Below are positions 37,042 through 50,114 of a stretch of 64,000 nt of DNA, piece after piece. Within the stretch, counting starts at the first letter, position 1. Each line of letters starts with the position of its first letter. The DNA lies in the NCBI GenBank assembly GCA_002007465.1, contig LNAC01000137.1, positions 1,993,011-2,057,010 on the forward strand. Reading direction: 5' to 3'. A model generated the notes under the pieces. That model had not been told where the DNA came from. It saw only the letters and a program-made list of their open reading frames with translations, and did no database searches. Made by a program: the position numbers and the translations under genes. The DNA is from Ailurus styani (taxonomy: Eukaryota > Chordata > Mammalia > Carnivora > Ailuridae).

Positions 37042-37234
37042 TGGGGCACCTGGGTGGCTCAGTGGGCTAAGCCTCTGCCTTCAGTTCAGGTCATGATCTC
37101 AGGGTCCTAAGATTGAGCCCCGCATTGGGCTCTCTGCTCAGCGAAGAGCCTGCTTCCTTCTCTCTCTCTGCCTGCCTCTCTGCCTACTTGTGATCTCTCC
37201 CTTTGTCAAATAAATAAATAAAATCTTAAAAAAA
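37042..37234 (+). mobile_element. SINEC, + strand
   Basis: 'tggggcacctgggtggctca' to 'caaataaataaataaaatct'. Target-site duplication aaattgttat at 37032-37041 and 37235-37244. Lies only 76 bases from the preceding antisense SINEC, forming an inverted SINE pair. Confidence 0.95.
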
Positions 37235-37744
37235 AAATTGTTATGTTCTTCATTGTACTAATTAGTATTTTCTTTTTCTATAGTACACACATATTTCTTA
37301 AAGTATCAGTGTACAGGATATACATATACATAGTGTAGTATATAATAGTATATAAAGCTATGGAAATAGGGACAATCACTTAGTGTTATTAGAAGAAAGA
37401 AGATGGCAAATGACTGAGTCCTAAAGAACTACAACACTCCTGGATTATAGAAGAAGCTAATATAGATGGCTGAAAAGTATAGTGAATTGAGGCAGGTGGA
37501 AAATCAAGAGTGTAATATTCAGGAAGCTGAAAAAGGAGCAGCAGGAAATAGGGCTGCCGATATGTCTAGAGTTCTACGTGTTACAGCTGAAACTGCCACA
37601 TAAAAACTCACCTAATTATAACTCAATACCTAGTTCAAAATCCAGGAGAAAGGATTAATGGTTTTAGTTCACATGTCCCATTCAGATATAAGCATTGCAT
37701 AAACGACTGCTAAAGTTAGTTAGGCAACAAGAATGAATAAAAAC

Positions 37745-37951
37745 AAGGGCACCTGGGTGCTCCAGTCAGTTAAGTGTATGCCTTCAGCTCGGGTCATGAT
37801 CCCAGGATTGAGCCCCACATCAGGCTCCCTGCTCAGCAGGAAATCTGCTTTTCCCTTCTCTTCTCCCTCTCCCCCTGATCATGCTCATGTGCGCTCTCTC
37901 TTGCTCACTTTCTCTCTCAAATAAATAAACATCATTTAAAAATTAATGAAG
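37745..37951 (+). mobile_element. SINEC, + strand, older
   Basis: 'agggcacctgggtgctccag' to 'ctctcaaataaataaaca'. About 20 bases are missing in the 'atgatcccagg' region. Target-site duplication gaataaaaac at 37735-37744 and 37952-37961. Confidence 0.93.
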
Positions 37952-39280
37952 GAATAAAAACTAGATAAAAGAACACTGGCTAAGGGGCTATTTTATCAAT
38001 CCAGGCATGAGATGATAAATGCCTATACTATTAAGAAATGAAGAATGGCAAATATGAGATATTCTAAAGGAAAATATAATTGAGTAGACAAAGGGAACGA
38101 AGGAAAAAGATTATTCCAGAGTGTCTAGGTGAAGCTAAAAGAAATGAACAGAAAAACCATGAAATGTGAAAGAGAAAGAATGACAGTGGAAAGGAAATGG
38201 GAAGTCTGCTTCACTGATGAAATAGATGAAAATGTATTAAGATGAGAAGAAACGAGATGAACAATGTTCTGAGACTGACTGTTAAGAACGCCAAAAAAAC
38301 ACAAATCATTATGTCTGAGCCATAGGTTGTTATTATATTCAAAAAGTCCTTCGTTCATATTTTTTCAAATTATAGAAGGCTACATGTGATGAATTCCCTC
38401 AAATGAGTTTCAACATCCCAGCAATGGTGCATCTTCACAGTCACCAAGAGGATTTCCTTTGAAAGGAGAGTAGCATGGATTTGGGGGGATGTGGAGGGAG
38501 AAAGGAGGGATATGGAGAATGAAGAATTAATCCAATATGTGCCCTGCTGACCCTGAAATTACAGTACATCATAAAAGGAGATGACCTGCAGGCAGATGAA
38601 AATATAGAACTGAGATTAAGGGAAATGTAAGGCTGGAAATAAAAAGTCATCTGCATGACATATAAAGTCATCTGCACAGAATATGAGAGCTCACTGAAAG
38701 AGACCTTAGGATAGAGCTTTGGAGGAATGGAAGAAAAAAGATAATCAGGGAGCCAAAGGAATTTGTACCAAAAGACCCTTAAAAAGTGAGCTATCATACA
38801 GATGTTATAAAATGAACACATTTTATATTTTAAACATCTATTATTTTGTTAAAAACACAACATTCTGTAATTAAAAACATAGTGTCAGTATCAGGATGCT
38901 TAGGTTACAAATATCAGAAACCCTACAAATAATAAGGACATTTATTCTTCCACATAAGAGGGAGTCCAAAGTTGGGTAGGTTCTCCACTTTTATCCAACA
39001 CAGTACTAGAAGACCTAGTTCTAGCAATCAGACAACAAAAAGAAACAAAAGTCATCTAAAAATCAGTAAGGAAGAAATAAAACTTTCACTATTTGCAGAT
39101 GAAATGATACTATAAGTAAAAAAACCCTGAAAGACATTACCAAAAAACCACTAGAACTGATAAATAAATTCAGAAAGTCACAGGATACAAAATCAATGTA
39201 CAGAAATCTGTTGCATTCCTATACACTAATAATGAAGCAGCAGAAAGTGAAATTTAAAAAACAATCCCATTTATGAGTAT

Positions 39281-39284
39281 ACAA

Positions 39285-39334
<50 letters not shown>
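39281..39334 (+). repeat. (AAAT)n microsatellite in L1
   Basis: About 13 AAAT units within ORF2 sequence of the L1 at 38990-41135, at a place where L1 normally has unique coding sequence, so it expanded after insertion. Confidence 0.9.
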
Positions 39335-39335
<1 letters not shown>

Positions 39336-40669
39336 AACATCTAGGAATAAACTTAACCAAAGAGGTGAAACACCTGTACTCTGAAAACTATAAAACACTG
39401 ATGAAAGTAACTGAAGAGGAACAAAGAAATGGAAAGACATCCCATGCTCATGGATAGAAAGAACAAATATTCTTAAGCTGTCTATACTACCCAAAGCAAT
39501 CTACACATTTAATGCAATCTCTATCAAAATACCAACAGCATTTTTCACAGAACTAGAACCAACAATTCTAAAATCTGTATGGAACCACAAAAGACCCTGA
39601 ATCCCTGAAGAGACAAAGCGATTTTGAAAAAGAAAAGCAAATTGCTGGAGGCATTACAATTCTGGACTTCAAGTTATATTACCAAGCTGTAGTAATGAAA
39701 ACAGTATGGTACTGGCACAAAAATAGGCACATAGTTCAGTGGGACAGAACAGAAAACCAAGAAATAAACCCACGACTATATAGTCAGTTAATCTTCAACA
39801 AAGCAGGAGAATATTCAACTGTTGACAGTCTCTTCAACAAATGGTGTTGGGAAAACCGGACCACTTTCTTACACCGTACACAAAAATAGACTCAAAATGG
39901 ATTAAAGACATAAATGTGAGACCTGAAACCATAAAAATCCTAGAAGAGGCCACAGGCAATAATGTCTCTGACATCAACTGTAGCAACATTTTTCTAGACA
40001 TGTCCCTCAAGGCAAGGGAAATAAAAGCAAAAATAAACTATTGAGACTACATCAAAGTAAAAAGCTTCTGCACAGCAAAGGAAACAATCAACAAAACTAA
40101 AAGGCAACCTATGAAATAGGAGAAGATATTTGCAAATGACCTATCCAATAAAGGGTTAGTATCCAAAATATATAAAGAACTTGTAAAACTCAACACCCAA
40201 AAAACAAATAATCCAGTTAAAAAATGGGCAGAAGACATGAAAGATATTTCTCCACAGATGACATACAGATGGCCAACAGACACATGAAAGATGCTCCACA
40301 TCACTCATCATCAGGGAAAGGCCAATCAAAACTACAATGAGATGTCACCTCACACCTATTAGAAAGGCTAAAATCAAAAGCACAAGACACAACAGGTGTT
40401 GGGGAAGATGTGGAAAAAAGAGCACTGAAGCACTGTTGATGAGAATGCACACTGGTACAGCCACTGTGGAAGACAGTATGGAGTTTCCTCAAAAATTAAA
40501 AAGAACTGCATGATTCAGCAATCACACTATGGGTATTTACCCCCAAAATACAAAAACACTAATTCAAAGGGATACATACACCCCTATGTTTATAGCAATA
40601 TTATTTACAATAAACAAACTATAGAAGCAGCCCATGTCCATCAACAGATGAATGGATAAAGAAGATGTG

Positions 40670-40672
<3 letters not shown>

Positions 40673-40705
<33 letters not shown>
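40673..40705 (+). repeat. (TG)n microsatellite in L1
   Basis: About 16 TG units. The inverted partner L1 has no TG run at the matching place (about 62425), so this grew in this copy only. Confidence 0.9.
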
Positions 40706-40710
<5 letters not shown>

Positions 40711-41642
40711 CTCAAATATTCCACATACTATGGAACATTATTCAGCTATAAAAAAATAATGAAACCTTGCCATTTGCAATGACATGGATGGAGCTAGAGA
40801 ATATAATGCTAAGTAAAATGAGTCACAGAAAGACAAATACCACATGATCTCACTCATATGTGGAATTTAAGAAACAATCAAAGACAAAAAAAAAAAAAAG
40901 AGAGTGAGAGAGACAGAGAGAGGCAAACCAAGGTAAATGATGATTACCAGAAGGGAGTTTGGTGAGGGGATGGGTGAAATAGGTGAAGGAGATTAATAGT
41001 ACATTTACCATGATGAGCACTGAGTAATGTATAGAATTGTTGAATCACTATATTGTACATCTGAGACTAATATAACACTGTATATTAACTATACTGTAAT
41101 TGAAAACTTAAAAAAATTAAAATTAAAAAACTTAAAATTTGGGCAGTTTCTTGTGTGGGTTGATTCAGGCACTCAATGATTAGGGTATTTAATAAGGACG
41201 AGGTATTATCAAAGATTAGGGTATTTTCACTTTTCCACTTTCCATTCTTGGGACCGTATTTTTTCTTCCATTTTTGGGACTATAACAAGGGGCCCATTTA
41301 AGTACTTCATAGCAACAGTCTCTTCCTAGAACTCCTTCTGAAGAGGAAGAAAATTTTTCTTTGAACCACTACTGGCCAGAACCAGATCACAGGTTCATTC
41401 CTAAACCAAACTCTGGCATGAAAAATGGAGATTATATTAACTGTCTTAGAGACAGACTGATTATATAAGGTGGACTGAATATTGGGGGAATTATCACAAT
41501 GTCTACTACAAGCAAAATTTCAGCTAACATTGTAAAATACACAGGTTGTTTAGAATATTACTGACTACAAATATTATATGTTAGAAGATAAATGGAGAAT
41601 ATTTTTTTACAAGCTGACACTGGGTTATTCACCTACTCTCTT

Positions 41643-41658
41643 CTTTTTTTTTAAGATT

Positions 41659-41689
<31 letters not shown>

Positions 41690-41853
41690 TTTGAGAGCAA
41701 GCGAGTGAGGAGGGGAAGAGGGAGAGGGTAAAAGAATCCAAAGCAGACTCGGCACTGAGTGCAGAGTCCAAGTCAGGGCTTGATCCCATGACTGAGATCA
41801 GACCTGAGCTGAAACCAAGAGTCACTTAACCAACTGAGCCACCCAGGCGTCCC
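41643..41853 (-). mobile_element. SINEC, - strand, with expanded tail
   Basis: T-run followed by about nine TTTA units, then an older-type body. Target-site duplication tcacctactctctt at 41629-41642 and 41854-41867, perfect. Confidence 0.95.
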
Positions 41854-42599
41854 TCACCTACTCTCTTTAGGTTTCAGTTCCCTTTACAAAAACAGTAGAG
41901 GTTGGATCCAGTTAATGGTTTTTAAATTGTGTTCTGAGAAGTCCTAGATGGTCCATGGAGACCATTCATAGTTGCTAATAGAGGAGAAAGAGCCCCTAGG
42001 TATAACTCCAGTGTTCCTCCAAGCCTCCTTTCAAGCAAGAGCAGCTCTACCTTATTTGTTTTAATATTGAGCTTCCACATCTTGAACTGAGGGTTCTGCA
42101 GCTCAAAGAAAGACAGAAACAGGATTAGATGATCCCTATGATTCTAAGAAATTTAAAGATGATCTGAAGAAGATAGTTTGGAGAGAACCAGATGTTGTAG
42201 AAATAGAAAAAAGTGCAAGCATGAAGGGAGAAAGAGCAACTGATGATTCAGGAGTGTCAGACTTTCCTATCTGATAAAGGAATTTAAAGGCAAATGAGTT
42301 TGTGTTTCAGTTGTCTTGAAAGACTATACATATAAACCACCTACAGTCTGTGGTGCAGAAAAGCTGAATCTAATAAAACTGCCTTAATCCTAATCTTAAC
42401 TTAATTTTACTTGCAAGTAACAATAATCCCATAAATTTCTATGGCATGTTTGTCTTTCTGAGGTGCTCCATTCATTTATTTTATATTTACTACACACATA
42501 TAAAACAAGAATGGCAGGGATTATTCTACTCATATTAAAAACAAGAAAAGGTGGAAAAGAGAAAAGCAATACCCGTATAGGTCTGGGTCAAGCACCTCT

Positions 42600-42900
42600 T
42601 TGAGATGACTATAGCTGAAAGGCTTAGTTTTAAAGAAAAAGGTAAAATGAATTAAGATAAACAGAATAAATGAGAAATATTATGCAGGGAATAATATGTA
42701 GGCAGGAAGAGACTAAAGGACTGGGTAAAGTAGTGGGGACTGAAGGACTAGAGGCGGAGAGAACAGATTTGAGAGTGTAATGGTACAGACAGAAAAGGAT
42801 GCTCTGGCTGGAGAAAGAGGAGGGCCAAATGAAAAAGCCCAAAGGAAGTAGTGTTTAATGATAATGTTTCAAGGTAGGGACACACTAGTCTATAGATCTT
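42600..42900 (-). repeat. L2-like fragment, antisense
   Basis: 'gcaggaagagactaaagga', 'ggatgctctggctggaga' resemble the complement of L2 3' sequence. Diverged. Confidence 0.35.
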
Positions 42901-43044
42901 TAGAATCAAGGCATAGAAGGAACTGGTGTTTTGGGAGTATGAATAGTTAACAATTTCCCTTTTTGATAAATATATGGTTTCTAATGAGGAATAAGAGAAG
43001 CAACTTATGTGGATGAATTGTTTATGCTGCCATCACTATTAAAA

Positions 43045-43170
43045 TGGTTAAAATTATAGGTTCCGGAGTCAAATTTTGTCTAGGTTCCTAGTCCTGGCTT
43101 TATTTTCCTTGTTATGTAACTTTAGGTAACTTTTTAACTTCCTTCTGTCTCAAGTTCCTGTAAGTTAGAA
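43045..43170 (+). repeat. MIR fragment, + strand
   Basis: 'ttccggagtcaaattttgtc', 'cctagtcctggctttatttt' and 'gttatgtaactttaggtaac' follow the MIR core in order. Confidence 0.65.
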
Positions 43171-43338
43171 ATTTAATTTTTTAAAAACTAACAAAGTGTA
43201 TGGTGTATAATACTCCACGCAACAAGTATTTGTTGAGCATATACTATGTGTCAGATACTATTACCTATTATTACCACTAAGTGAATCCAGTGGAATTCTA
43301 GGATTATTTTTTCCACTTCTAAAATAGACTAAAATCTT

Positions 43339-43525
43339 GGGGCACCTGGGTGGCTCACTAGGTTAACCTTCTGCCTTCGGCTCAGGTCATGATCTCAGGG
43401 TCCTGAGATCGAGCCCCACATCAGGCTCTCTGCTTGACGCTTCCCCCTCTCCCTCTGCCTGCCTCTCTGCCTACTCATGATCTCCCTCTCTCTCAGTCAA
43501 ATAAATAAAATCTTTAAAAAAAATT
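43339..43525 (+). mobile_element. SINEC, + strand
   Basis: 'ggggcacctgggtggctcac' to 'caaataaataaaatcttt', with a short deletion after 'ctctctgctt'. Target-site duplication aaaatagactaaaatctt (43321-43338) and aaaataggctaaagtctt (43526-43543). Confidence 0.95.
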
Positions 43526-43858
43526 AAAATAGGCTAAAGTCTTAATAATGGTATAATTAAATATCCTTTTTATTTATTTAAAGAATTAAGATTTATTCTT
43601 TCATGTCTAAAAACAATAAGAATTTTCCTGTAGACTATGAGCTCCTCAAGGAAAGCTGCCATGTTTTATACTCATCCCATAGCAGCTTAATACAGTCAAG
43701 GAATTTAAAAGGAACTAAATATTATAATGACTATAAGAAGAAAAGTGATTAACATGATTATGAAAAGAAATGTGACTTTACCTAAAATAAATATTTGATG
43801 AAAACAAAGGTTGATTTATTCAGGATTTTAAAAAGGCAATAAAAATATTTGGTGAGAG

Positions 43859-44044
43859 GGGTGCCTGGGTGGCTCAGATGGTTAAGCATCTGCCTTCAGC
43901 TCAGGTTGTGATCCCAGGGTCCTGGGATCGAGCCTCACATCGGGCTCCCTGCTCAGCAGAGTCTGCTTTCCTCTCTGCCTCTCTCCCATGCTCATGCTCT
44001 CTTCTCTCTCTCAAATGAATAAATAAAATCTTAAAAAAAAATAC
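43859..44044 (+). mobile_element. SINEC, + strand
   Basis: 'gggtgcctgggtggctcaga' to 'caaatgaataaataaaatct'. Target-site duplication atttggtgagag at 43847-43858 and 44045-44056. Confidence 0.95.
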
Positions 44045-46285
44045 ATTTGGTGAGAGCAGCTGATGTGACTCAGAGTATTATTAATGACACAATAGTTCCC
44101 AATTTGCAAGACTAAAGAGAAAATGGTAGGTTTAAGTATAGTGCTGAGGGTTTAATATCCGATTGAACCAGCTGGTTTCACTCCATTCCATGTAACAACC
44201 ACAGCCCTACAGATCACCATGTTATACAGACAGATGCTCATGGTTTAAATGTGAACAGACCAGTACAATAATGGAAAAAATAAAGCTTAGTAGATGGTGA
44301 GTCACTAGCATTATGTTAACTTTAAAAGAACAGCATGTTTTTTGGCTAGAAAATAACCTTGACTATTGTAATCGACAGCCATAAATTTGTGAATTTAAAA
44401 TAGGTTAATTCTTCATTATAATTAGATCCAAGAATGCTAGAAAACAACAATTACAGAAATAAGACAGTATAATAAAACATTACTCTAGAACTAGGGGGTC
44501 TTTGACTTAACAAACTTATTGAACAAAAGAACGTATTGACCTTATTATTTCCACCCCGGATAAACATTTGAAAACCTGGGATGGTAGTCAAATTGACCAT
44601 GGACTTGAAGGATATTAAAAAAACTAATAATTTTAGCAATTAATTTAACTTCTTAAAAATTTAGGAGATTAAATTTAAAGGAAAAATACCTATTACAGGA
44701 CCTCGAAGCCTTAATCTCAACTGAGATTTATGGGATGTTTGGCTAATTTTCATATTGTTACTCAGTATTTAGTCAAATACCATCTGATTATTAAAAACAA
44801 ATCTTGTGCTCAATTGATTCTACTTTTTAAAAAAGCCACCAATAATACTGGGCTTCAAACAATGTACATCTTTCTTTACACAATGGTGTTTCCAAAACCT
44901 TGCTTTCAAGCTGTTTTTTTTTGTGTACTAAAATGGTAGTTTTAAAACTTGTAACTTCGAACTCTTAATTTTTTTATATTGGGTTTTCCTAAAGCGAGAT
45001 ATACCTGTAATAAATATATAAATATTCAAACTTAGAAATTATTAGATGCCTTTTATACTAGTTTTACACTAGTGATCTATTCTAGGTTCAATCCTAAGAT
45101 GCAATGTTCTACTGATAAAAGTACAACTAAACAGAAGTATACGTTGCTAAAACATATTTCTATCAAGTGGCTTATAATTCTCTGAATTAATAAAAGAGAA
45201 TTTGTTTTTCTAAAAGTTTTTTCTGTCAAGGTTACAAAGTGCAACAAACTTCTATGGCTTTCTACATTTTTCAACAACTGAAAACATGGAGCTGTTGTAA
45301 TCAGTTAAGTTTTCTAGGAGGTACTCTAAGATACAACAATTCCTATTACAAAAATTGTTATGAAACAACAAGGAAGTGGGAAAGGGGAGGGTAAGAGTGA
45401 AAACTCAGTATATGGCTGACAAAAGTAAAAATTAATCATTTCTTATGTCTTTCTTTTTCTCTTGTATGTTAATTACTTAAGAGTATAATAAATTAAAATC
45501 AGAGACCTCCATGAAATGATTTTCCACTGAAAATATGCTTTTGCTTTTATAGCCCTTATAGCTTTTAAATATCCTGAACTTTTAGTACATTGTCTGTTTT
45601 CAAACCATTTTATTCAAAGCTGTTAGTGCAGCAAGTAAACAGCACATGCTTTGATCTCATTAAATTACAACTTATAGTTCCTAGAGTCATAAATATTGTG
45701 CTCTTTTTTCCTTTACCCCTCCTTTTCTGGTACAGGGGAGTCTGTTAAATATCACTATCTCCTTGAGTGCTCTGACGTTTACTCAGACAAATAGCAGAGG
45801 TTATGAATGCTGCTCACAGATAGTATCAGGAATTCTTCATGATTGCCATAATGGTGAACCCAGCATTCAGAACTGTAATATCTAGTTTAATCTAACAACT
45901 AAGTTTGGTCTGTTTGACTTTGCTCAAAAAAAAAAAATCCATCTTATCACAAACCAATAGCTTAACTGTTCTGAACAAAATCGTAAAACAGAATAAAAGA
46001 AAAATAATCTTTGGGAAAATTAATGATTAAAAGTTTCAAGTGAGTGATATAATCAATGTTACTTGATTAGTTTCTAAAAAAGACAATAAAAAATGAAAAA
46101 GCTTTCTTAAAGCTGAAAATTAAGACTACATACAAAGCACAAAATACTTATACCTAGAATGTCTGAAATATTGAAAATGGCTGTTACGATATATTTTAAA
46201 TTTTTCACTCTTTTAGCCACTCAGACTTGGAAATCTCAAGGTGATAAAATTCTCTCACATTACCCTTTTATACACTCTCTCTTCT

Positions 46286-46480
46286 TTTTTTTTTTTTAAA
46301 GATTTTATTTATTTATTTGACACAGAGAGAGAGATTACAAGTAGGCAGAGAGGCAGAGAGAGGAGGAAGCAGGCTCCCTGCTGAGCAGAGAGCCCGATGG
46401 CGGGCCTCGATCCCAGGACGCTGAGATCATGACCTGAGCCGAAAGCAGAGGCTTTAACCCACTGAGCCACCCAGGCGCCC
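46286..46480 (-). mobile_element. SINEC, - strand, young
   Basis: T-run, 'aagattttatttatttattt' to 'gccacccaggcgccc'. Perfect 15-base target-site duplication tacactctctcttct at 46271-46285 and 46481-46495. Confidence 0.97.
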
Positions 46481-46872
46481 TACACTCTCTCTTCTAAGAA
46501 CGGTTTGGTAACATAGTCACTGACTGTAATGCTCTCAAGAGAGGCCACTACTGCATGACATATCAGTACATTTAGTTAGCCCTGGCAGGGCTCCAAGACC
46601 TGAAGAAAAAGGGGTAAGTGTGCTCCCGAGCAACACTATTCTACTTGTGCAAAGAAAGAGATGTTCTTTTTACCCTAATCTGCTAATGGTGTCTCTCCAT
46701 GGATTTACATGAGCCTCGTCTCCATCTATAGGTCAGTCTTAAACTATACCTTAGAAACAAAATATTATAATGAAACATTTGTTCTTATTTGATGAAAAAA
46801 ACCAAACAACTTAGTACAGAAACTTTAGAGGTATAATCCTTTTATAATAATGCAAAAACTAACTGAATAAAA

Positions 46873-46908
46873 GTATATGAACATTTTTTTTTTGTATATG
46901 AACATTTT
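46873..46908 (+). repeat. 15-base direct repeat around a T-run
   Basis: gtatatgaacatttt occurs at 46873-46887 and 46894-46908, separated only by six T. Could be a tail-only insertion on the - strand or a slippage-type duplication. Confidence 0.7.
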
Positions 46909-47157
46909 AATATAACCACTAACTTAATATGATTAATCAGTTAAGTCATGGATAAAAATTTTAAAAAATAAATGAATCAAAGAGACATCACTGAACATGT
47001 GCCTATTCATAACTATTCAGTCTCAGTATTTAGTTAATTATATTTGCGTTTGAAGTTTACACTGATAAAATGAATGGTCCTTTTAACAATCTTCTGATTT
47101 GAAACTACAGGCAAATTTTTAAATTACAGCTTTTCTTTTTATATTAAAAAAAAGCCA

Positions 47158-47349
47158 GGGTGCCTGGGTGGCTCAGTTGGTTAAGCAACTGCCTTTGGCT
47201 CAGGTCATGATCCCAGAGTCCCAGGATCAAGTCCCAGGATCAAGTCCCAGATTGGCTCCCGTCTCCATGGGGAGTCTGCTTCTCCCTCTGACCTTCTCCC
47301 TTCTCATGCTCTCTCTCCCTCTCAAATAAATAAATAAAATATTTTTTAA
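47158..47349 (+). mobile_element. SINEC, + strand, with small internal duplication
   Basis: 'gggtgcctgggtggctcagt' to 'caaataaataaataaaatat'. The segment 'ccaggatcaagtc' is repeated in tandem inside the body (about 47221-47250). Flanked by aaaaaagcca / aaaataagcca. Confidence 0.93.
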
Positions 47350-48239
47350 AAATAAGCCATCTTTAATATTCCAGGATGTGACTGAAAATAAATGTTTTAT
47401 ACATAAAAACTGTCTAGTTTGTTAGACAGACTTAAGACTTTTAAGGGATAGGAACATATGTTTATTACCCCCTTCTGTTTTATACTGAGCTACTCCTATG
47501 CTCTTCCTTTCTGATCCTTCAAAAAGCCAAATTATTTGTAGTTATAAGACCAAAGAACTAGATAGAATAGTGTTACAAATATTCATGGCCTTTGGACTCT
47601 GGCTTAGCATTTAGAAGCCACTTCAATCTTTATCCTGAGTAACCATGCTTTCCTTGAAATGATGCTAAGACAGAAAGTAGTAAAATTTCCTGATTTCTTG
47701 AATTATGCATAAAAATACATGTTATTTATCTCATAGCACAAAACACTCCTATTCCAAAATTTAAATCTGTTACCCTAGATTCTTAATAAAATTTTAATTT
47801 CTGTAAAATTATAGTTAAATATAAAAACAGGGGGATTTATTTCCAGTCTAACAAGTAAGGAGCTTAAACTTTGTCCTGACAGAATTTTATCCTGACAACA
47901 AGTAAAGCTGAACAAACTGAAAATCACCAACTCCTTTTAGATCTGTCAGAGAAATGAGGTCATAAGGCAAATAGCTACCTCAATAATTGGAAAGATAGAC
48001 TGGCAAATTTAGAGAATTATAAATTATCAGAGCAGAAACCCACGAACAGAAACTGCTGCAGGAAATAGTGCCAGTGTAGGAAAGCCTGAACTGTGATTGA
48101 CTAATTTGCCAGAGGCTCAGTGTAGTTAAAAAAAAAAAAATCAGGGGACACAGTCATAGGGGGATCACCCCCCCCAACTTTTGTGAATTTCACTTCCAAG
48201 TCCTCTCACAGTATCAGAAAAAAATTCCCTCCTACTTCC

Positions 48240-48259
48240 AGGAGGAGGAGGAGGAGGAG
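48240..48259 (+). repeat. (GGA)n short repeat
   Basis: About six GGA units (aggaggaggaggaggaggag), in unrecognised intron sequence. Confidence 0.85.
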
Positions 48260-49165
48260 AGGATAAGCAATCATTTTGAAATATGCCAGGGCATTCTGTT
48301 CTTCTTAACAAGGCCTAACCTCAGGAGAAATTACTGGACCTGAGCCTAAACTACCTGGGGAAAGGGTAATACCCAAATCTAGCCGCCTCCAGCCATGCTG
48401 TACCACCCAAGAGGGAAAAAATTGAGAAGTACTGTGAAGTTCACAGTCCAGTGACACAAGCTCACCAAAAGACTGAGACCCAATCATAGGACACTTCGCA
48501 CCACGCCCCTCCAACCTGAACCTTACCATTACATTACTAAAGGCTATTTATTGCAGATCCTTTCATGTGTGTATCATGTCCATCTTTCAACAAAAAATTA
48601 CAAGGCATACTAAAAGAAACACAATATGAAGAGACTGAACAAGCATCAGAACCCATGTGAGATATGGCAGAAATATTAGAATTATCAAACCTGGAATTTT
48701 AAAAAAACCAATATGCTAATGCTTTAATGGAAAAAGTAGACAAAACATAGAACAATTGGTAATGTAAACAGAGAGATGGAAATTCTAAGAATCAAAAAGA
48801 AATGCTTAAGCTCAAAAACACTGCAATGGAAATGAAGAATGCCTCTGATGGGCTCAACGGTAATATGGACAAGATTGAGGAATATCAGTGAACTTGATAC
48901 GATGGCAAAAATTCAAAAACTGAAAGCCCACCAACTGTGGGACAGCTATGTAAAATGTCACATATGCATAATGGAAATACCAGAAGGAAAAGAAAGAGAA
49001 CACGGAAGGGAAGCAGCATTTGAAGCAGTAATGACTGAGAATTTCCCTAAAGCAGTGTCGGACACCAAACCACAGATCTAGGAAGCTCAGAGAACACCAA
49101 GATAAGTGACCAAAAAATTTATACCTAGGTATATCATATTCAAAATTCAGAAAACCAGTAGTAAA

Positions 49166-49166
<1 letters not shown>

Positions 49167-49213
<47 letters not shown>
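49167..49213 (+). repeat. (CA)n microsatellite in L1 ORF1
   Basis: About 23 CA units inside ORF1-derived sequence; a likely length polymorphism. Confidence 0.95.
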
Positions 49214-49216
<3 letters not shown>

Positions 49217-49388
49217 GAAAGAAGCCAGAAGGGGGGAAAAAACCTTACCTACAGAAGAGCAAAGAGTTACATCTGACTTCTCAGAAACCATACAAGCAAT
49301 GTGACGTAAAATATTTAAAGTGTTGAGAGAAAAAACTACTAACCTAGAATTCTTTACCCTCTGAAATTATCCTTCAAAAATGAAGGAG

Positions 49389-49455
49389 AGGGATGCCTGG
49401 GTGGCTCAGTCAGTTACGCATCTGCCTTTGGCTCAGGTCACGATCCCAGAGTAGA
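49389..49455 (+). mobile_element. SINEC fragment, head only, + strand
   Basis: Only the first 65 or so bases remain ('gatgcctgggtggctcagtc' to 'gatcccagag'). There is no CT region, tail or right-hand target-site copy. It sits exactly at the junction where L1 sequence jumps from the end of ORF1 to the endonuclease part of ORF2. Confidence 0.9.
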
Positions 49456-50114
49456 TTTCAGAGCAAGGAAAGCTATCAAGGACAAGGAGGGCATACATAA
49501 TGATAAAGGAGTGAATACTCCAAGAAGACATAACAATGTCTTAATATGTATATGCCTAGAGAGTACCAAAATACAAAAGGCAAAAACTAACAACTGCAAA
49601 AAGAAATAGAGAATCTACTATTATATTTGGAGACTTTAATATCCCTCCAACAGAAATGGACAGATCCAGCAGGCAGAAAATCAGAAGGGTCAAAGTTGAA
49701 CCCAGCACCATCAATCAAATGGATATAATTGACCTGTATAGACTACTTCATCCAAAAACAGATGATATATTCTTCTCAAGCTCCCATGGAACATTTACCA
49801 AGATAGACCACATTCTGGACCATAAAACACAACTTAACAAATTTAAAAAAATAAAAATGACACAATTACCCATAATAAAATTAAACTAGAAATCAATAAA
49901 AGGTAGCTTGAAGAAACCAAAATACTCAGAGATTAAACAGCACACTTCTAAATAATACATGGGTCAAAGAAGAAATCTCAGGAGAAATTTCAAAATATTT
50001 TAAGCTAAATGAAAATATAACTTTTCGAAATCTGTGGGATGCAGTAAAAGCAATGCTTACAGGGGAATGTATAGCATTGAATGGCAGTATTAGAAAAGAA
50101 AAAAAGACCAAAAT

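Larger units (their letters stand above)
38990..41135 (+). mobile_element. 5'-truncated carnivoran L1, + strand (copy 1 of an inverted pair)
   Basis: Starts in the reverse-transcriptase part of ORF2 ('cacagtactagaagacct') and continues through the ORF2 end and 3' UTR to an A-rich tail near 41130. It cannot code: it has a deletion of about 29 bases after 'gttgggaaaa' near 39856, TGA at 40042-40044, TAG at about 40117, and a one-base loss near 40240. A TG microsatellite (40673-40705) and an (AAAT)n run (39281-39334) lie inside. A decayed target-site duplication may flank it (agttgggtaggttctc / atttgggcagtttctt). Confidence 0.9.

Noticed and set aside
48854..49291. 145-codon open frame on the - strand with a Val/Cys run
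   Set aside because: It is the antisense of L1 ORF1 sequence, and the run is the (CA)n microsatellite read in reverse.
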